A DNA stretch of 64,000 bases from Diploptera punctata (lineage: Eukaryota; Arthropoda; Insecta; Blattodea; Blaberidae), in assembly GCA_030220185.1 (NCBI GenBank), contig JASPKZ010010277.1:62001-126000 (forward strand). Direction: 5' to 3'. Below, in pieces: positions 31,066 through 43,139 of the stretch. The position numbers and the translations under genes are program-made. The notes below the pieces were generated by a model. That model saw nothing but the letters and a program-made list of their open reading frames with translations, made no database searches and had not been told where the DNA came from. Position 1 is the first letter of the stretch. Each line of letters opens with the position of its first letter.

Positions 31066-32310
31066 TTCATCATCATCATCATGGACAAATTCGTTTTAGG
31101 CCATGTGGCCTGTACAGTAAACCTAGCGAAGATGGTCTTGATCTTTCCACCGATGTTTTGGTCTTCCTTGGTCCCTAATGTCCAGTTGGGGTATATTGGA
31201 ATGCCAATTTTGGATTCTCCTCAGATGATTTTTCCATTCTTACCCTGATTTATATAGCACATTCACGAATTTAGGCCATTTGTTGACCTCTTTCGGCCTC
31301 AAGAGAAATACCATCCAGATGTCTTTTGAGTGAACGTCCTGGTCTTCTTCTTTCTGCAGGTTGATATCTTAACATTTGTTTGGGTATCCTGTGATCTTCT
31401 ATTCGATGAACTTGATGTATCCATCTTGACTTATAATCAGACATTTTGTTTTCTAAAGTTTCCATGTGTAATTCTTCTAAGATGTCATTTTTTTGTGATC
31501 TATTAGTGTGTATCCTGCAGTCCTCCTAAGGTATCTCATTTCAGCAGATCTATGTCTCTGTATATCCTTATATTTCAACGTCCATACTTCGCTACCATAT
31601 AAAAGAGTTGGAAGAGCCAGTGTTTTATCCACTTTCAGTCTTGAATGTTTTTAGACTAACTGTGGCTTCAAGATAGAATTTATTAATCATAAAATTCTTA
31701 AAAATTATGATATTTTTGCATTTACATCCTTTTCTTCTTCATATGAGATATTGCATCCTAGGTATGTAAAATTATTCACCTGCTCCAAAATTTTATTGTC
31801 AAGTACAATTTTACTTCTGACAGGATCTACACCTTGAAATGCCATACTTATTATTTTATCTGTAGATATCTTCAATCCATATTCTTCTGTAGTTTTGTTA
31901 AGTTCATACAGATCTTTCTGCAGATTATCTTCTGAATTTGCAATTATTATTTGGTCATCTGCAAACAATAGGGTGTTTAATTTACCCTTATTTATAATGC
32001 ACATAGCATATTCTGATTTCCCAACCAGAGAAACTATTTGTTCTATATAGAGGCACTGTTTCCTGTTAAGAAGATGTCTTCATTTTTTATGATCTAATAG
32101 TGTGTATCCAGCAGTCCTTCGAAGATACCTCATTTCAATAGAACTAAGTATCTGTATATCTTTCTGTTTCCATGTCCATACTTCGCTACCGTACAAAGAG
32201 TTAGAAGAGCCTGTGTTTTATACATTTTTATTCTCGAATGTTTTTGGGCCAATTGTGGCTTGAAGATAGAATTTAACTCTAAAATTCTTTAAAAAATGGT
32301 ATATTATTGA
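31066..32310 (-). mobile_element. RTE-type LINE (group U), broken, partly duplicated
   Basis: Minus frame 31705-32004 holds the catalytic box LLFADDQIIIA followed by GLKISTDK and FTYLGCNISY. Later pieces carry LYGSEVWTLKYKD, EMRYLRRTAGY and, from 31271-31465, RWIHQVHRIEDHRIPKQM. 32060-32310 repeats the thumb region (31480-31690) in direct orientation. GATGAT tail near 31068-31082. Several stops, so inactive. Confidence 0.82.
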
Positions 32311-32748
32311 GTTACTTAATGTAACTAATCCATTTTAAGAAGGATAACATGCAATTATGTAAAATATTTTTTTAAAATACATTAGTGCATGCTGTCAGGC
32401 TGCGGAACGCACTTGGCTGTGATTGAATTGCATTACGTTGAAGTATTTAGATGGCAGTGCATATTGTCCCTGGTTACGTCACTAATGTAATTTCCATGGC
32501 AACGTGACGTCTCGCATTTCTACAGATCGATAAGAGTCTTTGTTGAGATACACAGATTAGTGCAGATAACCGAGCGAGTTGGTTCAGGCGGCATACTTGA
32601 GATTCGTTTTCGGGAAGTCCCGAGTTGAAATTCAGGGGATGTTCAACAAGATTTTTCTGCGATATTTTCAGTTGCCAAGAAAAATTATAGTTTGGAATTT
32701 CATTATTCTGGTCATTTTTTAAATTTGATACCACTATTAAAATTATGT
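32311..32748. other. No recognisable feature
   Basis: No gene or known family recognised. An open frame on the minus strand (32474-32752) has no recognisable motif. Confidence 0.4.
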
Positions 32749-33049
32749 CCACCGCTGTGGTCTCGAGATAGCGTGCTGCCTTGTCACGCAGCGGGCCCGG
32801 GTTAGATTCCCGGTCGGGACAGGCTCCTGGTTGAGGTTTTTTCGGGGTTTTCCCTCACCTGTAAGGCAAATGTCAGGAAGCTTAGAGCCCAACGGTCCCC
32901 GAAAATCATCCGGTCATCATTATCCTTATCATTATCATCATCATCATCCTTCACCGGTGTGGAAACCAACGGGAAGCTACCACACCTATAATCCCCTAGT
33001 ATAGCTACAATGCACAGCCCTCGGGCAGAATTACTATGGATGGATTGAG
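32749..33049 (+). mobile_element. SINE-A, internal deletion near tail
   Basis: The full head is GTCCACCGCTGTGGTCTCGAG with box B GGGTTAGATTCCC. The tail segment lacks the GCATGAAAATGC block, reading CTACAATGCACAGCCCTCGGG, and ends TATGGATGG. Confidence 0.9.
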
Positions 33050-33100
33050 ATTAAATCAGTGACCTTCTACAGAAAGCACATAACTATACACAATACTAAT

Positions 33101-33682
33101 TTTTGCACCATAGTGCGTTTTGTCGTACTTACAGCAACGGCGACTATGATTGAAAGTTTAACTTCCTACATTTCGGGGTTTCCAACCTAAATAAACATAC
33201 CGTAATATTACATATTACAAATGTCGTGCGGGAAGTAAAACCACTGCCCTTTATGTATACTACGTACAATGTATATACAAAAATATATCCAAAAGACAGT
33301 GTTAATATACATTATATGAAACAAATTACTGAATTTTAAATGAAATGAACTTTATTTGAAATAATATAAAATAATAAATCCGTACTTGCCGCCATTTTAT
33401 GACTGCTTTGTGTCACGGCGTGCTGTAGTCTGAACTAATAAACATTGCCCACACTGTTAACGTTAGTCAATTGTTTATAATGAAAAGAAATATTTTCAAC
33501 AATGATGCTATTATTTTACTATTATTTATTATTTAGAAAACACCATCGCGCAAAAACTAATGTACAACTCATATTTATGAAGTGTTTTACAGAATCTAGG
33601 AAATTAAAAACCTCGCTATCGATCGGTTTTTAAACATGTTCCTCCCTTCTGTAAAAACCACTTCCCAACCTCGCATTTTAAT
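33101..33682 (+). repeat. Repeat H, copy 3
   Basis: Complete H, TTTTTGCACCATAGTGCG to CCACTTCCCAACC. It has atactaat on both sides (33093-33100, 33683-33690), a possible 8-bp target duplication. Confidence 0.82.
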
Positions 33683-33689
33683 ATACTAA

Positions 33690-34102
33690 TATCTGCGATA
33701 TTTTTCCTTTAATTTAATTGCGTCCTCCTTTTCATTGTAAAAACGTTTTCTTGCCTTAGTTAACATGGATCCAGCACTGCAGTTCACTATTGTGAATATC
33801 TTGACCTAGTTATATATATATATCTGCTCCGTTTATATCCTAATGGAGTAGTCAAACTCACTAATTAATTAAACATTTAAATACACAAGTTGTTGGATAG
33901 TTGTCGCCCCACGGACATAAAATACGTACTTCTATTTAAAACTACGATGTCTTTTGAAACTGCTACACGAGAACTCGTAATTATTGTAATTGCTAGAGTT
34001 TCGCATTTGGATATAGTTTCTATCGTGCGGAGGAAGAAAAGAAATACATTCATCATTCACAGCGATAGCTTTACAATAAATCAGGAACATATTGAGTTAT
34101 GT
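33690..34102. other. No recognisable feature
   Basis: Unassigned; open frame 33890-34135 has no recognisable motif and overlaps a LINE-F tail. Confidence 0.4.
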
Positions 34103-34297
34103 AGTAGTAGTAGGACTTTATTAGACAAAAAGTAAGATATTTACAATATTATTTACAAATATGGGTCGCACGGGCAGTAAGCCGTACGTGCTGTTGACAG
34201 TCCGTTACAATAAAGTAATAATTGGTACTAGTGTAAAGAAAAATAAACAACAAAAAAGCAATAACATTACAATTACATAAAGAAAACACAATAATAT
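34103..34297 (-). mobile_element. LINE-F 3' UTR fragment
   Basis: CTACTACTAC tail, the GCACGTACGGC/GCCCGTGC hairpin and the start of the minisatellite. A possible duplication is ttatgta on both sides (left 34096-34102). Confidence 0.85.
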
Positions 34298-34309
34298 TAT
34301 GTAACTAAT

Positions 34310-34864
34310 GGGTGTCCCAATAAGAACGCCGGATTTAATAATGCACAAAATAAACTATATTTGAAAGAAATGACATATATTTATACATGAGCACATAGGG
34401 TATATGTTCCGATTTAAGTATGGAAAATTACATCTGACATATGTCCATCACGAGATGCTCTACAGCTAGTGACTCTGTCTATGAAATTTGTGATTACTTT
34501 TGCACAGTCTTGCGCTGACACGTCGAATTTCCTGCTTCAGGTCTTGTATGGTTCGGAGATTGTGTTCATACACCTGTGATTTGATAAACCCCCAAAGAAA
34601 GAAGTCACATGACCTTGGTGGCCAGTTTTGGTCACCTCTGCGCGATTCCGGCCTAAGATCACGAAGCCTTCGAACAGTTTGTGCATAACACACACCATTC
34701 TGGTAATGAGTTTTCACAATTAAAACTCATTGTTCAGCAGTATAACACTCCATATCCAGTAATTAAAACAAATATAGAAAACAAAAAGTGTAGGTAGAGT
34801 GCTGTCAACCTCGTAGTAAAAAAATGGCCGCCAATTCAAATCCGGCATTCTTATTGGGACAGCC
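34310..34864 (-). mobile_element. Mariner-like element with matched TIRs
   Basis: Terminal inverted repeats of about 27 bp: left GGGTGTCCCAATAAGAACGC-CGGATTT and right (reverse) GGCTGTCCCAATAAGAATGC-CGGATTT. About 555 bp long, so internally deleted. It contains only the end of a transposase. Confidence 0.82.
34466..34717 (-). pseudogene. Mariner-like transposase C-terminal remnant
   Basis: Contains NWPPRSCDFFLWGFIKSQVY and LRTIQDLKQEIRR. This is the third catalytic region and tail of mariner/Tc1-group transposases (NWPPRSPDLxxxDFFLWGxLK pattern), with the residues around the catalytic aspartate deleted (SCDFFLWG). It is non-functional and bounded by the TIRs at 34310 and 34864. Confidence 0.75.
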
Positions 34865-35102
34865 TATAGAATGAGAATATTAGTTAATTAGGTTTCCTGA
34901 GTACAAACACTAATAAATGATTCTATAAAGAATATTTTAAATATAAACATCCTTTTCGTCTATCTTCGAGTATTATCTATTTTTATTTATTTAACGTAGA
35001 GGACTGTAAGTGCACTTCATTAACCTAAATGACACATCTTATTAAATATACAATATACACAGTAAGTCCGTAATTTTAGTTGTTCAACATCCATACTTAC
35101 TT

Positions 35103-35385
35103 GCGCAGTCTCATAGGCTAGTGGTCAGCGTTACTGACTACTGTCCATGAGGTCACGGGTTCGATCCCCGGTCAAACCATAGTTTCATTAAAAGGGAGTC
35201 ATTGTTATGGTTGCTCATGGTCTGGAATTTAGGTTAAGAACTCTTCTGGCACTTCATTATCAGTTATCACTATCATATTGTTGGGGTAACGTAACTCCGC
35301 CTTCTAGGCGCCCCAACTTCAGAAGTGGGTTACAATTAAGTCAATGTCAGGAGAGAACACCAGAAATGACAAAATGACAATCCAT
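35103..35385 (+). mobile_element. SINE-B: different head, shared tail
   Basis: tRNA-like head with TAGGCTAGTGGTCAGCG (box A) and CGGGTTCGATCCCCGG (box B). A unique middle follows. The tail GTAACTCCGCCTTCTAGGCG, CAGAAGTGGGTTACAA and CAGGAGAGAACACC is shared with the mosaic SINEs at 6690 and 61281. Confidence 0.85.
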
Positions 35386-35984
35386 ATTTACTTGTATGCC
35401 AAACTTTGGACGTATATAACACATGAATAAATGGTATGTTTTACTGTTTCATACTTCTAAATGATAGTGCTTTCCACACAGAATCTAATGACAACTCAAA
35501 CTCAATTTCGACAAAAAAGTGACTTTCCTGATTCTCTCCTTGTACTCTTCAAATGTTAACCACTGATAACTGAAATGTTTTACGTTTGAGATCCTTATTT
35601 CATATTGCTTGTCCGATACTTCAAATTAAAAAAAAAATTATTAGCTTAATATATATATATACAAACACACATACTCTGTATAAAATAGTGTATTTTCATA
35701 GTGATATGAAATTAAACATTTCTTAAAAACAGAGATCAATAATTCCTCTTAATACCATATTCGTATTCAGGAGATATGAATTATTTAGCTAATGTGCATG
35801 AAATGTGCAGAAAAAAAATAAAATTGTAGGCAGTGTGTTATCCATAATCTAATCTAAATGACGTAACAGCCCTATGTTGGGCCTTAGCCTCTATTATGTC
35901 AGGATTTACTAGACCAAGTTCTAATTATTTAGTTATGCTTATTTTCCAAAGATGTTATAAATGATATGCGGTCAACATACTGAC
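35386..35984. other. No recognisable feature
   Basis: Unassigned AT-rich sequence with a short TA run near 35652. Confidence 0.4.
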
Positions 35985-36799
35985 CCAATGAGACATCTAG
36001 TAGGTAACTAAGGTATTACTAGGATGAAAAGGTCAGTAAATTTTGCTTAGGTACCTCTTTCTTAAGGCTTAAGGATATTTTACGAGCCTGAAAATATCCT
36101 GACTCTTGACTTCTTCTTCTTCTTCGGCTTTCCCCCACTTATAGGTTTGCCGTCTTCAGTTTCCATTTATCTCTATCATTCCAATCTCCCTCTTCCAAAT
36201 TTCTATCATTCATTATGGTTCTTACGTAGGTTTTCCATTTCCATCTTGGTCTGCCACGTTTATTTCTTATTTCTTGGCCATCTTTCATTTTCCATTATTT
36301 GTACATGGCCATACCATTTAAGCGTTTGATTTTCAATCCTCTTAACAACAGTTGTGGTGACATTCATTTCTCTCCAAAGGAATTCATTTCTTATTTTATC
36401 CTGTCTTGTTTTTTGGAGGCTTCTAAAATAATCAAATTCAACTGTACTGATTTTATTCTTTTTTAATTCCGTCAAAGACCAAGTTTCACCTCCATATGAC
36501 AAAATATTCTGTATTATGCTCGTATAAATTTTCATTTTAGTTTCCTTTGTAATATTTTTGTTCCAAATTATTCCATGTAATGTCTTGGTTGCATTTTTTG
36601 CCATTGCAATTTTAGTCTGTACATCTCTCTCACAGGTACCTAAACTTGTAATTATTGACCTACGGCTTAAAATCCCTCCCATAAGACTTGCACTTGGATT
36701 TATCCATCTCAAAAAAATCCACCGACCGCCCCCGGATTTGAACCCGCGATCCTCGGGACCAGAGGCAAGGAACATAACCACTAGTTTACCGCGGCGGAC
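35985..36799 (-). mobile_element. SINE-C split by a LINE insertion
   Basis: SINE-C occupies 36655-36799 (head, box A TAAACTAGTGGTTATG, box B GGGTTCAAATCCGG) and 35985-36110 (tail GGTTACCTACTAGATG reversed). The interruption is the group-V LINE at 36111-36654, flanked by ttgac (36106-36110 and 36655-36659). Confidence 0.88.
36111..36654 (-). mobile_element. RTE-type LINE tail (group V) nested in SINE-C
   Basis: The minus frame is open over about 36260-36640: TKIAMAKNATKTLHGIIWN, LSYGGETWSLTELKK, WYGHVQIMENERWP. This is the thumb and C-terminal tail of an RTE-type reverse transcriptase. The tail is (GAA)n at 36111-36125. It starts inside the SINE sequence, so the long frame 36260-36781 is a SINE-LINE fusion artefact. 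Confidence 0.88.
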
Positions 36800-37532
36800 G
36801 TGTTACCCGTAATAGATAAACAAAATAGATTTGCCATTCACATATGTGTATAAAACAGATTGTTTCATTTTCTTTCTAACGTAGTTAGAGAGAGAGAGAG
36901 AGTGTGAAAAGTGGTGGTTTTAATGGTGAGAAATTAAAAGAAGATACTGCGATTCGAGAACTATTTAAACTATTTGTAATACGTTCACATTTTTACGGTA
37001 TTTTCAACAGAGATAAAATATATATATCCTAGTTTTATGAGGCGACCGTCATGGTGAATGGGCAGGGAGCCAGTTGCCTTTGTGTCGCTTCTACATCAAC
37101 ACACACACAACTAAATACAATTAAAAAAGAAATGAACCAAGTCCTAGGTCAGCTGTCGACTTTGTGTAGACTGGCTGCTGAATTGGTTTTAGATGTGATT
37201 TCTCTTCTAGAGCAGTCACTTGACCGCCCACATAAATATCAGGGCTAAACAAATTTATTATAGGACTTAAATGTTATTTAATTTATTCTATGGCACTATA
37301 TTAATTAACGTCTCGTTTCCAGTATCCATCCTCTAACCATAGTATAAAACACGATCACAACATAATCTCTTACTTAATATACCACAACATGATGGGACAT
37401 CCCATCACTCCACGTCATACAATATATCCAGTTCTTGCAAATTGGGATTATCTATCACAGGAAATGAGAGGTTGCCGGACGTTAGCACCTTTTCAAATAA
37501 ATCTAAATTTATATTTGCTGTAAGCTTAGCCT
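36800..37532. other. No recognisable feature; short (GA)n
   Basis: A GA run at 36886-36902. The open frame at 37051-37248 has no recognisable domain and is not supported as a gene. Confidence 0.45.
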
Positions 37533-38234
37533 GACTATTTAACTCATGCCCCAAATGGGAGTCAATGACCAATCACGTTTCAATGATTTCCGTTTTACAA
37601 CCAATCAGAGTCATGTTTCATGAAATATTTATCAGTGTTATATTTACCACATTAAAGAAAGCTCCTCCTTTTTAATATTCTGAACAGGTCTGATCATTAT
37701 TTTGCAGTGACTGAGCCTATAAGAAATACGGCTACCAGATTGTATATACAGTGCATAGATGTCAACACGTTAATATAAAAACATTTGTAGCAATTGATTA
37801 TACCACCAAAAAAAGAAACCACTGTTTGCACTTTCTTAAATGTATTTTTTCCCAGATAATAATCCAGAAAAATATAATTGTCATATTTACATCATACATC
37901 AGAAATTAATTAATATACAGTTTGATGTGTTTCATTTTTTCTCCACTAGAGAGCATTCTTACAATATTGCGTTCCTTTGGCAATATATAGTATGATCTGG
38001 TTGCAGTGATAAACAAAAGAAGCAGATGAAGCGTACCTATCGTTTCTCATTTGTTTTCAAACATCGCCGTTTACATTAAATATATAAATATTTTAAAATA
38101 ACTATAGTTAAATAATAATTTGTGAGTAAACAACTTAATTTTATTCGTTAAATAGTCCTAACAAATGCCACTCTTGATTTCCAAATTCTCTAGATAAATT
38201 GGAAATCACTCGTAGCATTACTTATGATAATTAC
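37533..38234 (-). repeat. Repeat G, copy 3
   Basis: From GACTATTTAACTCATGCCCC to the terminal hairpin (AATGCCACTCTTGATTTCC... GGAAATCACTCGTAGCATT). Nearly identical to the copy at 63472-64000. Confidence 0.85.
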
Positions 38235-38293
38235 CCCGAGTATTGCACATGTATTAATTGGTGTTTCTCGTTTAATTTATAATATTATTGTAG

Positions 38294-38295
<2 letters not shown>

Positions 38296-38344
<49 letters not shown>
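38296..38344. repeat. (ATT)n microsatellite
   Basis: ATT run upstream of a LINE 3' end. Confidence 0.95.
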
Positions 38345-38345
<1 letters not shown>

Positions 38346-38523
38346 TTATTGTATAAAATGTTGTTTGTATATAAAATTAACACAACAACTTTTTATGTCA
38401 TTGTAACCCTTTATAATGAACATATGTGTAGATAACCTGTATTGTTAATATGTATTTGTATATTTGTGCTAGTTGAGTGAAAGAGAAGGCCTTATGACCT
38501 TATCTCTGCCAGAATAAATGAAA

Positions 38524-38571
<48 letters not shown>

Positions 38572-38577
38572 AAAACT
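38345..38577 (+). mobile_element. LINE 3' end with (ATT)n tail and GGCC hairpin
   Basis: TTTGTGCTAGTTGAGTG, GGCCTTATGACC, CTCTGCCAGAATAAATG, then ATT repeats from 38523. Homologous to 19231-19420 (minus). Confidence 0.75.
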
Positions 38578-39643
38578 AAAAAAACTAAATCCAACACTGA
38601 TTGAAGCAATTCAATAACTATATTCAGGTTCATATGTGCAAGTAAAAATGGGAAAGTACTTGTCTAAAGGTTTTCAAACAAATAAAGGATTACGATAGGG
38701 ATGCTGTATATCTCCAACATTATATAAGATTTATGCTGAAAAAGCTATTGAAGAATGGAAAAAGAAATGAAAGCCGATGGGAATACCACTAGATGATAAT
38801 TCAACAATATATACACTCCAGTTTGCAGATGACCAATTGATATTGGCTCAAGAATTTGAAGATATAGAATACCTCACTAGAAAATTAATACAAGAATGTA
38901 GTTTATGGGGTTTAAAGATCAATATGGATAAATCTAGATATATGACAATAGGGGATCTTCCTCAAGATTTAATACTAGAAGAAAATTTAGGGACAATTAA
39001 ATACACTGAAGAATATTTTTGGAATATTTGGGAATTAAAATTACTAAAGATGGAAAACAAGAAACAGAGATAAGAAACAGGATCAATATAGGAAAGTATG
39101 CTATATCTGCCCTAAATGGAATAGTATGGGACAAACATATCTTCAAAGAAAAAAAAAAAAACTATTTTTAATACAATAATCAGAAGCATTATTACCTATG
39201 GAGCTGATGTGTGGGCTTTAAATGCACAAATGAAAAAAAAAATTACTCGCCACTGAAATGGACTACTGGAGACGTGCTGCAAGAATATCCAGGAAGGATG
39301 AAATCAGAAATTCATATATAAAAGAAAAAATGCAGGTACAATATTCAATATTAGATTTTATAAAGAAGAAACAATTAAATTGGTACGGACACATTAGAAG
39401 GATGGAAGAAGGAAGACTACCTAAGATAATCATGGATTGGGAACCACAGGGAAGGAAAAAAGAAGGGTAGACCAAATATTACGTGGATTCAGGGAATCAA
39501 TGAAACTAAGAGGGAATGGGAAATAGAAGAAGATATATGGATGAACAGACAAGAATGGAAAAATGTGTTGAAACAAATGTGTAGTTAACTGTGAAAATGG
39601 GTACCGGAAAAATGTATATTCATTGTAAAAGTCGGAATAATAA

Positions 39644-39703
<60 letters not shown>

Positions 39704-39705
39704 AA
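38578..39705 (+). mobile_element. RTE-type LINE (group W), broken
   Basis: Plus strand: motif GL..GCCISPTLYKIYAEKAIEEW (with stops), then LQFADDQLILAQEFED (catalytic FADD), LKINMDKS, WNGIVWDKH, DYWRRAARIS, LNWYGHIRRMEEGRLPK, ending in ATT repeats (39645-39700). Related to RTE-A and to 62389-63130. Contains frameshifts, so dead. Confidence 0.85.
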
Positions 39706-40125
<420 letters not shown>

Positions 40126-40585
40126 CAATTGACTTTCTGTAAGTTATTTTCAGTCTCCATTTTTAGATGGCTATTTCTCCGGTACATTAATCTGCATTAT
40201 CAATCTATTAAGTAATTGTTCTTTTCTTACTTTGATTTTCCTCCTAAAATATTTTTTGTTCATGCTTTCTGGCATTATAAAAAAGTATTACCACCACATC
40301 CGGGCGTTAGATACTCAGTGTGAGCGCCCGTGTTTTTGTGAAGAGTTTTCGATCCTTTAGTTGAATACATAAAAGGCATTACGTATGTTCAGTGGATTAC
40401 AATTCCCATATGTCCTACTGAAGAATAAGTAATTAAAGATTTTAAATCGGTCTGGAGTATACAAATTAATCTAAGGTTCCAACGGTACAATGCAGTCTAC
40501 ATCACCAATTCATTTCTACTAATGCATACGCGTTTTGAAAGGAACAGCACTGAACTGATTTGAATTTCATCTTATCTCTAGTTAA
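40126..40585. other. No recognisable feature
   Basis: Unassigned. Confidence 0.4.
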
Positions 40586-40945
40586 GTAGTAGTAGTAGGA
40601 CTTTATTAGACAAAAAAGTAAGATATTTACAATATTATTTACAAATATGGGTCGCACGGGCAGTAAGCCGTACGTGCTGTTGACAGTCCGTTACAATAAA
40701 GTAATAATTGGTACTAGTGTAAAGAAAAATAAACAAAAACAGCAATAACATTACAATTACATAAAGAAAACACAATAATATTACAATTAAGTAATAACAC
40801 AATAGCAATAACATTACAATTACATAAAGAAAACACAATAATAATATTACAGTTAAATAATAACACAATAGCATTATACACTAAAAACATTAACATTACA
40901 ATTACATAAAGAAAACACAATAATATTACAATTAGGTAATAACAC
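40586..40945 (-). mobile_element. LINE-F 3' UTR with minisatellite
   Basis: CTACTACTACTT tail (40587-40599), GCACGTACGGC/GCCCGTGC hairpin, and a shorter version of the minisatellite than at 21225-21600. Confidence 0.88.
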
Positions 40946-41105
40946 AATAAAAGGCCACACTCTATTAGAATACATATCCGATTAGACAATACTACTTCAC
41001 TATTAATGCGCCGTTGCCAGATATCTGTATGTAAGAGGGAAAGAGACAGAAGATATGTCGCTCGACATACCTGTAGACCTACAGTTATAGTTATAGTATT
41101 ATCGC

Positions 41106-41444
41106 GTCTGGGGAAAAGAATCGTATATACTCAACCTAGGATTTAAAGAGAGATCAGGGCTTGCTTGGTTTAGGCTAGGGGCATGGAAATTTCTAAAAAT
41201 TAGCGACGATCACGATATGCGAATATGTCCAATGTGCGGGAACTTTGAAGATGAGATACATATATTAGGAAAATGTAATGATATAGAATATTGGAGACGT
41301 CAGTTATTACCGGAAAGATTTCTAAATTCAAATCGGGAAAGATTGGCATGCTACGAGTTATTGGTAAATCCAGAAAATTGGATAAACCTCGGTAAATTTC
41401 TGGACAAAACGCGGAAAATAAGGACAACACTCATTCATGAATAA
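41106..41444 (+). pseudogene. LINE-F reverse-transcriptase C-terminus (zinc knuckle)
   Basis: Open for 112 codons from the very first base of the insertion to TAA at 41442-41444, so only 5' truncation has disabled it. It contains ERSGLAWFRLGAWKF and the knuckle CPMCGNFEDEIHILGKC (C-x2-C-x8-H-x4-C), then YWRRQLLPERF and NLGKFLDKTRK. This is the extreme C-terminus of an endonuclease-reverse-transcriptase ORF and probably helps bind element RNA. An internal ATG at 41217 is not meaningful. Confidence 0.82.
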
Positions 41445-41828
41445 ATATATGTTATCAAAATGCAATACCATTAATTCTTAACAATTATATATAAATTAAT
41501 TAGTGTATAATGCTTTTGTGTTATTATTTAATTGCAATATTATTGTGTTTTCTTTATGTAATTGTAATGTTGTTTTTTTAGTGTATAATGCTATTGTGTT
41601 ATTATTTAATTGTAATATTATTATTGTGTTTTCTTTATGTAATTGTAATGTTATTGCTTTTTTTTGTTGTTTATTTTTCTTTACACTAGTACCAATTATT
41701 ACTTTATTGTAACGGACTGTCAACAGCACGTACGGCTTATTGCCCGTGCGACCCATAGTTGTAAATAATATTGTAAATATCTTACTTTTTGTCTAATAAA
41801 GTCCTACTATTACTACTACTACTACTAG
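41106..41828 (+). mobile_element. LINE-F, 5' truncated, 12-bp TSD
   Basis: A 723-bp insertion bounded by the perfect duplication tagtattatcgc (41094-41105 and 41829-41840). It holds the ORF end, a 3' UTR with minisatellite units, the GTCAACAGCACGTACGGC hairpin region, TCTAATAAAGTCC and an ACT-repeat tail. Confidence 0.95.
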
Positions 41829-41835
41829 TAGTATT

Positions 41836-41924
41836 ATCGCCTCACTATGATGGTTGTCCGTTTATATAAAAGCGGGTGTGGGGAAACAAAGCGAGCCGCT
41901 GGACAACAATCATAGTGAGGCGAT
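41836..41924. repeat. Hairpin with 24-bp arms
   Basis: ATCGCCTCACTATGATGGTTGTCC (arms 41836-41859 and 41901-41924 in reverse) with one mismatch and a 41-base loop. The outer end overlaps the LINE-F target duplication, so the LINE landed at the base of this hairpin. Confidence 0.85.
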
Positions 41925-42089
41925 TTTAACAAATTACACCGCTTTTACTTTCTCTCATCTCATACATTTGTTTATACATTGTGTCAAATATTTAATTAAC
42001 TAAAAATATAGGATTTTTAAAAATATTTATCTAATGTGCCATTTAATCCATGAATAAATAGAAAAATCATACCTGCATTTTTCAGGTAA

Positions 42090-43000
42090 AGGTACCGCAA
42101 GTTCCTCGTCTACGTCTTCTCCAGCCTCTTCGTCAATATCTTGATCAGTTACGTCAGAATCACTCTACTGAAAATTTATTGAGAGATTCTGCACTATACT
42201 GTCTCTTGCCACTTCTTTACGGAAATCTTCCTCTTGTAGATTTTCTGTGTGCGCAACACGACTAACTCAGTCCTGTACTGTTACATTATCAAGGGATTGA
42301 TGCATTAGCGTCTCAACATCCGCAAGCCGTAATGTACCGTATTATTCTGATCCGCGACCTCAGCTTTAACTTCAGCCCAAATCAATTCAACTGGGTTATA
42401 TTGACAGTGGTACGGCGACAAACGGATTATTATATATCCCCTTTCAAGAACAATTTCATTTAATTCATATCTTTTTTCAGGATTCTGAACTAATTTACTT
42501 TGTGTATTAATTCTAGTTTTGGTTTATAGGGTTGGCATGGTATATTATTACTCTGTAACCTTTCCTAAATTTCCTATTTTCGAGAATTTGTAGAAGGAAG
42601 TTTGTTAATGAATTTCGAATGATAACTAGCATTATCCATTATAATGATTGACCCCTCTTCTAATAAATATATAAATCTATTAAGGAGCCAATATTTAAAA
42701 CTTTCAGCGTTCATTTCTGAATGATAATCCAAATTTCTGTTTTGCGGTTGGAAACGGAAGACCCATTTACTCTCTTGTACGAATCCAGTTTTTGCAGAAC
42801 CTGAATGACAAATAATGATCCTATTTCCTTTACCTATAGGGAATTCGAGGCCACCTCTGCCGAAGAGTTCTGCCAGATATCTTTATCCTTGATTGATTTT
42901 GATTCGCCCACGTCTCATCAAGATAAAATATGGGGCGAGTGTCACCAGATGCCCTAAGGTCATGCATAGTTCGCAAAACCGTATTCTTGAACCAACTATG
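42090..43000 (-). pseudogene. Tc1/mariner-group DDE transposase, dead
   Basis: The minus strand carries three catalytic blocks in different frames. FYLDETWANQNQ (about 42900-42930) is the first aspartate. SIIIMDNASYHSKFINKLP (about 42595-42650) is the second. LSPYHCQYNPVELIWAEVK (about 42365-42420) is the third, with E. The order and spacing fit an IS630/Tc1-group transposase as seen in many insects. Several stops and frame changes make it inactive. I did not find matching TIRs. Confidence 0.75.
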
Positions 43001-43139
43001 TCACTTCTTTCTAACAGAAAGTTTCTACCTAATAATAACAGTTATACATGATTTTGTTTTCACTGCTGTCCGTCACATTTAAATAACTGACACGAGAAGT
43101 GAATGTCTTGCTAATTTAAGGGTTAAATTAATATAATTT

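Noticed and set aside
36260..36781. 173-codon ORF taken as one gene
   Set aside because: Its first 40 or so codons are SINE-C sequence and the rest is an inserted LINE end.
37051..37248. Small ORF with a hydrophobic C-terminal part
   Set aside because: No motif, no neighbour context and no splice evidence; random ORFs of this size are common here.
41836..41924. CRISPR-like or terminator hairpin
   Set aside because: A single hairpin in eukaryotic DNA with no repeat-spacer array; more likely a MITE remnant.
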